DNA from: Astrothelium macrocarpum
Lineage: Eukaryota; Ascomycota; Dothideomycetes; Trypetheliales; Trypetheliaceae
NCBI GenBank assembly: GCA_021030915.1
Contig: JAGEMR010000074.1
Location: forward strand, 62,001 to 126,000
Length of the DNA stretch: 64,000 bases
Direction of reading: 5' to 3'
Position 1 is the first letter of the stretch. The number at the start of each line of letters is the position of its first letter. Positions 59,696 to 64,000 of the stretch are shown here, one piece after another. The notes under the pieces were generated by a model, which was not told the DNA's origin, searched no databases, and saw nothing but the letters and a program-made list of their open reading frames with translations. The position numbers and the translations under genes are program-made.

Positions 59696-60230
59696 ATGTC
59701 CAACAAACCCACCCCCACAACCCCCAAACCGCCCTCAAGCGCCCAATCTCCCTTCCCACCCACCAACACCACCACCACCACCACAACCACCCACCTCACC
59801 CCAACCACAGCAACAACCAGCACAGGCCACACCATGCACCCCGTGCCCCTCCCACCCGCACACCTCTTCGACATCCTACCACCCCTGCACGAGCTGCTCT
59901 CGCGGCTACTGCCGCCCAACCCGTCGTCGCCGTACGCGGACCCGCAGCCGGCGATCGAGATCCAGCAGCTGGCGAACGCGGCGGCGACGGTGCGGATCCG
60001 GTGTCAGCGGGCGCGGGCAGCCGTGCGCGCGCTGCCGGATGCGGAGAGGACGGTGGAGGAGCAGGAGGCGGAGATGCGGGAGCTGGAGGAGCGGATTGCC
60101 GCGCAGAGGGGGGTGTTGGGGGGGTTGGTTGAGAGGGGGGTGTGAGGTGAATTGGGGAAGGAAGGGCTGGGTTTTGATTGAAAAGGGGGAGGGAGAGTTG
60201 AATTTCGAGGGAAGAAGGGTTGGGAAGAGC
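59585..60230. other. GC-skew switch island 7 (centre near 59935)
   Basis: C/G per 60 bases is about 26/1 at 59641 and 32/2 at 59761, near equal at 59941, then 9/33 at 60061 and 1/32 at 60121. It covers the entire MED9 gene. A long C-ending-codon tract gives way to G-ending codons at mid-gene. Confidence 0.85.
59696..60145 (+). CDS. med9: Mediator complex subunit 9 (Med9)
   Basis: A single exon encodes 149 aa from the ATG at 59696; the longer in-frame opening begins with a non-ATG-supported leader. After a Thr/Pro-rich N-terminus, the conserved part starts at LPPAHLFDILPPLHELLSRL. It continues with helices rich in Arg and Glu (RIRCQRARAAVRALPD, VEEQEAEMRELEERIAAQ), the coiled-coil usual in fungal Med9. 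Role: middle module of Mediator, linking regulators to RNA polymerase II. The Thr run near residues 24-31 lies in the C-rich arm of island 7. Confidence 0.75.
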   Translation: MSNKPTPTTPKPPSSAQSPFPPTNTTTTTTTTHLTPTTATTSTGHTMHPVPLPPAHLFDILPPLHELLSRLLPPNPSSPYADPQPAIEIQQLANAAATVRIRCQRARAAVRALPDAERTVEEQEAEMRELEERIAAQRGVLGGLVERGV

Positions 60231-60762
60231 TGGATGTGCGGATGGAAAAGAAGAGATTAGAAGGATGATGGCGAAGCTGAGATACCCTGGACATATTGGC
60301 GTTCATATTGCGATTGGCTTGGGACGCTGTGATATTTGGAGGGAAAAAAGTCTTCGTTGTCTACATCAACAGGAATGGTTTGGGCGAATCTTTCGGGAAG
60401 GTTCATTCAATCAGTAGATGAGTCTTCAATTCATACTTGGCTTTACAATTAGCTAGGTATTTGTACTTTACAAACTCATCATTATATTCAAAGCCCTTCC
60501 TCATCCCTACTCCCACCCTATTTTTCTCAACTGTTCCGTGTCTATGCAATGTCCATGTCTTGCGTCAGACCCTGTTTCTCCATTTTTGTTCCCTAAAAAC
60601 AGTCTCGCAAAAAAGAAAAAAAAAGGTACAACGAGTGACAGATATGTAACATATTACAAGACGCACCAATTTTCAAAGCCGTCTCTTTCATTGCCAATTA
60701 CATAAAAAATGGGTATCGTTAGAGTAGCGTGGACTCAGTTCCAAAAGAAATTCGTTCAAGGA
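60146..60762. other. Convergent 3' region of MED9 and BCK1
   Basis: 617 bp, G-rich at the left (end of island 7), then AT-rich with an A-rich run at 60610-60626. No gene is seen. Confidence 0.4.
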
Positions 60763-63700
60763 TCAGAAAGCGCCTCTAATTTTAGCGTACAGTTCCGTGT
60801 CAAGAAAGTTAAAGGATTCATCATAAAAGCAAAAAGGTTGGCGCAGCAAGGTTTCGGCTGTTGGTCTCTCTTGAGGGTCACTATCGATGGAGATTAGCAC
60901 GAATCTGTTCACTGGAGACGATAATCACAGGACAACAACTTACATATAGAAGCAGTCGAGCATAAAGCTGAGTGCAGCAGGACCAATAGTACTCGCAACC
61001 TCATCCGGAATCGGTGGAGCCTGATTCAGACTACCAAGCTTGTAGATGGCTCCAATTGCCTCTTCTCGACTCCACGGCCGACGTCCTGCAAACATTTCCA
61101 AAACGACACATCCCAGACTCCAGATATCGACCTTGGCAGAGTATCCTTGTCCCTGACTACGGATAACCTCCGGTGCCATCCAGAACACGCTACCCTGCAT
61201 CGAATTCGTAATGTCGTTGCCATAAATGTCATCGCTCTTCTTGGAAATGCCAAAGTCCGAAATCTTACATGTTCCATCGACGTCGAGCAAGAGGTTGTCA
61301 GCCTTTAAATCACGGTGCAGAATGCCCTCGCGATGGAGATAGGCAAGTCCGCTCAGCGTCTGCCGTGTGAGGCTGCTCACAACAGGCTCGTCAAACTTGC
61401 CGTGCTTGCGCAGGCACGAACCCACGCTGCCACCAGAAATGTACTCGAGAAAGATGGAGATGCTATATTCCTTGCGCTCACAGCCGAGGTACTGGACGAT
61501 ATTGATGTGGTCGAGATGCTGCATAGTGTCGATTTCTTGGTCAAGAGCTTTGACCATCTCTCTCATCTTCTCCTTGTCCTGACCAGCAGCGCGTGGATTT
61601 ACTTCGACTTGCTTCACGGCAAGAAGTTCACCAGTAGTAGTATTCATACCGAGGTAGACGCGACCAAAGGTTCCTTTGCCAATGAGCTGACCCTTGACCC
61701 ATTTGAATGTCTGTTGGCGCTGTGGTAGAGTTTTGCTTCCTGACCCCAAAGTTAGATTTGCTGCCGGAGGCTCTTGATAGATGGTTTCTAGGTTGTTAAA
61801 CAATCGACTCCCACGTTGGGGTTTGAGTTGTTCAATCTTTGCGCCAAACATTTTGGTGCTCTTTCGACGTACGATGCCTCCTTCGTTGGCTTTGAGCGTT
61901 GCTACGCGCCCCAGTGTTAGAGGAGCCGGTGGTTTCTTCTCTTCTTCATTCTGCTGATATGCACCTTTTACAACCTCTCGTATCGACCTTGTCCGACCTA
62001 ACCCTCCAGAGCGCCTAATGTTCCGCTGTGCTACGTTTTTGACGCTCTCTCCGCGCTTAAGTGCTGGCCCATCTGAATCTGTGCGATCATTCTCGTCCAT
62101 AGATGACATTGAAGTGGTAGAGCGATTGCTATCCAATGAGAACAGAGTTCTAGCAGCAGAAGACTCTGGTGATGTTGGTGGCGAAGTATTGGTCTCTCCT
62201 GCCATGGGTTGGTCAAGATCAACATTCGGAAAGAATTCATCCAGATGAGCAACGAGGGCTTCGGGAGGAGGTCGATTTGCCCAAACGTCACTCATTGCAA
62301 ACGATTGACGACGATTAAACTTGTTATTCTCGTCTGGAGAATCCGCAGCCGACCAAGTTGCAGATGCCGCGGATTGTGGGACATGATGTTCAATTTGAGG
62401 TATACTCTCCCCATTGACACCGTCCGTAGTGTCATTTGATTTGCTACCTCCAGTTGCATTTGAGTCTACAGTGCCATTATATGTATCAGAAGTTGAAGTT
62501 TGAACGGTTAGAGATGGTCTTTGAGTAGCTCTGAGAGTTGATTCGTCATCATCATCGTCGTCCTCATCCCGGTCGTCTCCTTTCTGCGAGCGCGTTTGTT
62601 TGCGTGCACCATGAAGAGGCAGAGCAAACAGACCATCATCCGAATCCGAGTCCGAGTCGGGAGAAGGTGCTCTTGGTTTTTGAAAGTTGACAACAGCTTC
62701 TTTAAAATCAAGTTTCGGCCCGTGCGAACGCCGGGAGCCGGCACGTCCTAGTGAATCCGATGGTGGATGAGCTGTTGAAGGGCTCACATCAGAAGAATGC
62801 GAGGAGTCATTAGATTCCTTTCTGAGCTTTGTTACTGATGGGTTTACAGCCGGAGTCTGTAATTTCAGCGATGGTTTTCCGAGAACAGCATCATCTGTAG
62901 CATCTTCGACATAGTCAGGTATCCTGAACGGAACATTTCCTTTGCTCATGGTAAATGGGCTTCGAGGAGACCCACCTGGACTGTTCCTTCTAGAGCCAAA
63001 ATCAACACTGGCCATGGCTCTATTTGTTTTGCTCGTTTCACTAATGGAGGAGGTGCCTGGCCTAGGTGCACCAACAGAGCTGTATGCTTTGCCAGCTCCG
63101 GCCAAAGCAGCACCAACACCCAAGGCAGGTATGACCATGCTGGATCCATTGACATCTTTACCGTCTGCGGATTTTCGTTTAGGATCGAATTCTGATGGAT
63201 CGGGCCATGAAGATCGTGAGTTTTGTGAAGCTCTTTTACTCAGAGAATTGACCTTGTTCAATGTTTCGGAGCCTGCAGGAACACCAGGTGGCCGACGCAA
63301 AGGTACCAAGCCGTCAGTCTTCTTTTCGTCGCTGAGACGTTTTTCATCAAAATGCTTCTTCTCTTCATATGGCGAGCTCCGTGGCACGTCAAAATCTCGA
63401 ACGCCTGTTCCTCTGATTGAAAAGTCGTGACCACGATCGCTTGATGACTCTTGTGCCAAGCGTTGTCGTTTTCCCGCGAGGTATACACTACGTTTGCGTT
63501 CACTCTCACGACGATGCTCTTCGGCTTTTGCTTCCAATACTATCCTACGTTCAGCCTCACTAAGTGAAGCATCTCCTTCCAAGTCCTTCTTTGCAATCAT
63601 CCTCAATATTTCCGGGTCAGTAGTGACAAGTGTGGTCTCCGCAGAATTGAGAACCGGAGATGTGGTGTCTGCAAGGCGCGCAAGAGTAGCTTCGTCAGGC

Positions 63701-64000
63701 AAAGTAGGAGCTGCCGCGGTCGGGTTTTGGATAAAGATCTTGAGGCTGCCGGTAGGATCTGCGAGGCGCTGTTGTAGTTGCATCAACATTCCATCACTCA
63801 AAGGTTCATCATGCTCTTCTCGGCCTGGCCAAGTCATGAACATGGTCAGGTCAGAGCTATTAACAATGGTGAGGGCTTTGCAGATGAGCTCTTTGATTGA
63901 TTTGGCGTTTTCGGCATCAGAAATATCGATCAAACGATAGTTCCAGCGATCCGTAGTCGCAAACATGAACCTTTTGGTTGGAAATTCCCTTGTCAGAGGT
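60763..64000 (-). CDS. bck1: MAP kinase kinase kinase Bck1 (partial, N-terminus off the right edge)
   Basis: The frame is open to the right edge; residues before the internal ATG at 63966 read REFPTKRFMFATTD, so the gene continues past the window. A ubiquitin-like/RA region comes first (WNYRLIDISDAEN, SLKIFIQNP). It is followed by about 600 residues of disordered Ser/Pro/Asp-rich linker. The kinase domain has GQLIGKGTFGRVYLG, AVKQVEVNP, GILHRDLKADNLLL, DFGISKK and GSVFWMAPEVIRSQ. A final intron (donor near 60942) leads to the last exon, DPQERPTAETLL ... LDTELYAKIRGAF, with the stop at 60763. Role: MAPKKK of the cell wall integrity pathway downstream of Pkc1, upstream of Mkk1 and Slt2. Confidence 0.9.

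Noticed and set aside
1..64000. CRISPR arrays, prokaryotic operons, ribosome binding sites, insertion sequences
   Set aside because: The window is eukaryotic (spliced genes); no regularly spaced repeats or transposase-like sequence were seen.

Overview
This is a nuclear segment from a filamentous ascomycete (Pezizomycotina). The evidence is dense protein-coding genes with 45-190 bp GT-AG introns (CTAAC/CTGAC-like branch sites), a fungal-only gene set (FKS-type glucan synthase, GH72 GPI-anchored glucanosyltransferase, BCK1-type MAPKKK, Fig1, fungal STAND/NLR protein, WSC-domain protein) and short divergent promoters. I cannot assign a class from sequence alone. Exon joins were read by eye.

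Layout, left to right. 0-11 kb: chromatin, proteostasis and transcription genes (Vps71-like HIT-finger protein, Ubp8, complex I 40-kDa subunit, Rpn9, RPAP1/Rba50, Hpc2). 11.8-18.5 kb: a HIT hydrolase, a tyrosine-decarboxylase-like PLP enzyme and a NACHT/ankyrin STAND gene interrupted by an in-frame stop. 19-29.5 kb: cytosolic SHMT, COG3, Fmp25 (RCC1 repeats), Fig1, Hsp9/12, a NIF3-C-like protein. 29.5-34.8 kb: a decayed, AT-richer tract with a broken zinc-module repeat gene, an alpha/beta hydrolase, and two inverted tRNA-Ser-like pieces. 34.8-40.6 kb: Grc3 and Rpa34.5 (divergent, both rRNA-related) and Lcb1. 41-64 kb: a stretch rich in cell-wall genes (FKS1, GEL/GAS, WSC protein, CaM kinase, BCK1), together with phosphoglycerate mutase and MED9.

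The most unusual structure is compositional, not a gene. At seven places, each about 0.55-1.2 kb and lying in or over the 3' part of a gene, the + strand runs strongly C-rich, reaches a CpG-rich centre, then flips to strongly G-rich. The flip has the same polarity whichever strand the gene is on, is written into synonymous third codon positions, and usually begins or ends in an intron. An eighth, partial case lies at the left edge and a ninth, weak one is in the CaM kinase gene. This is reported as the main candidate for an undescribed phenomenon.
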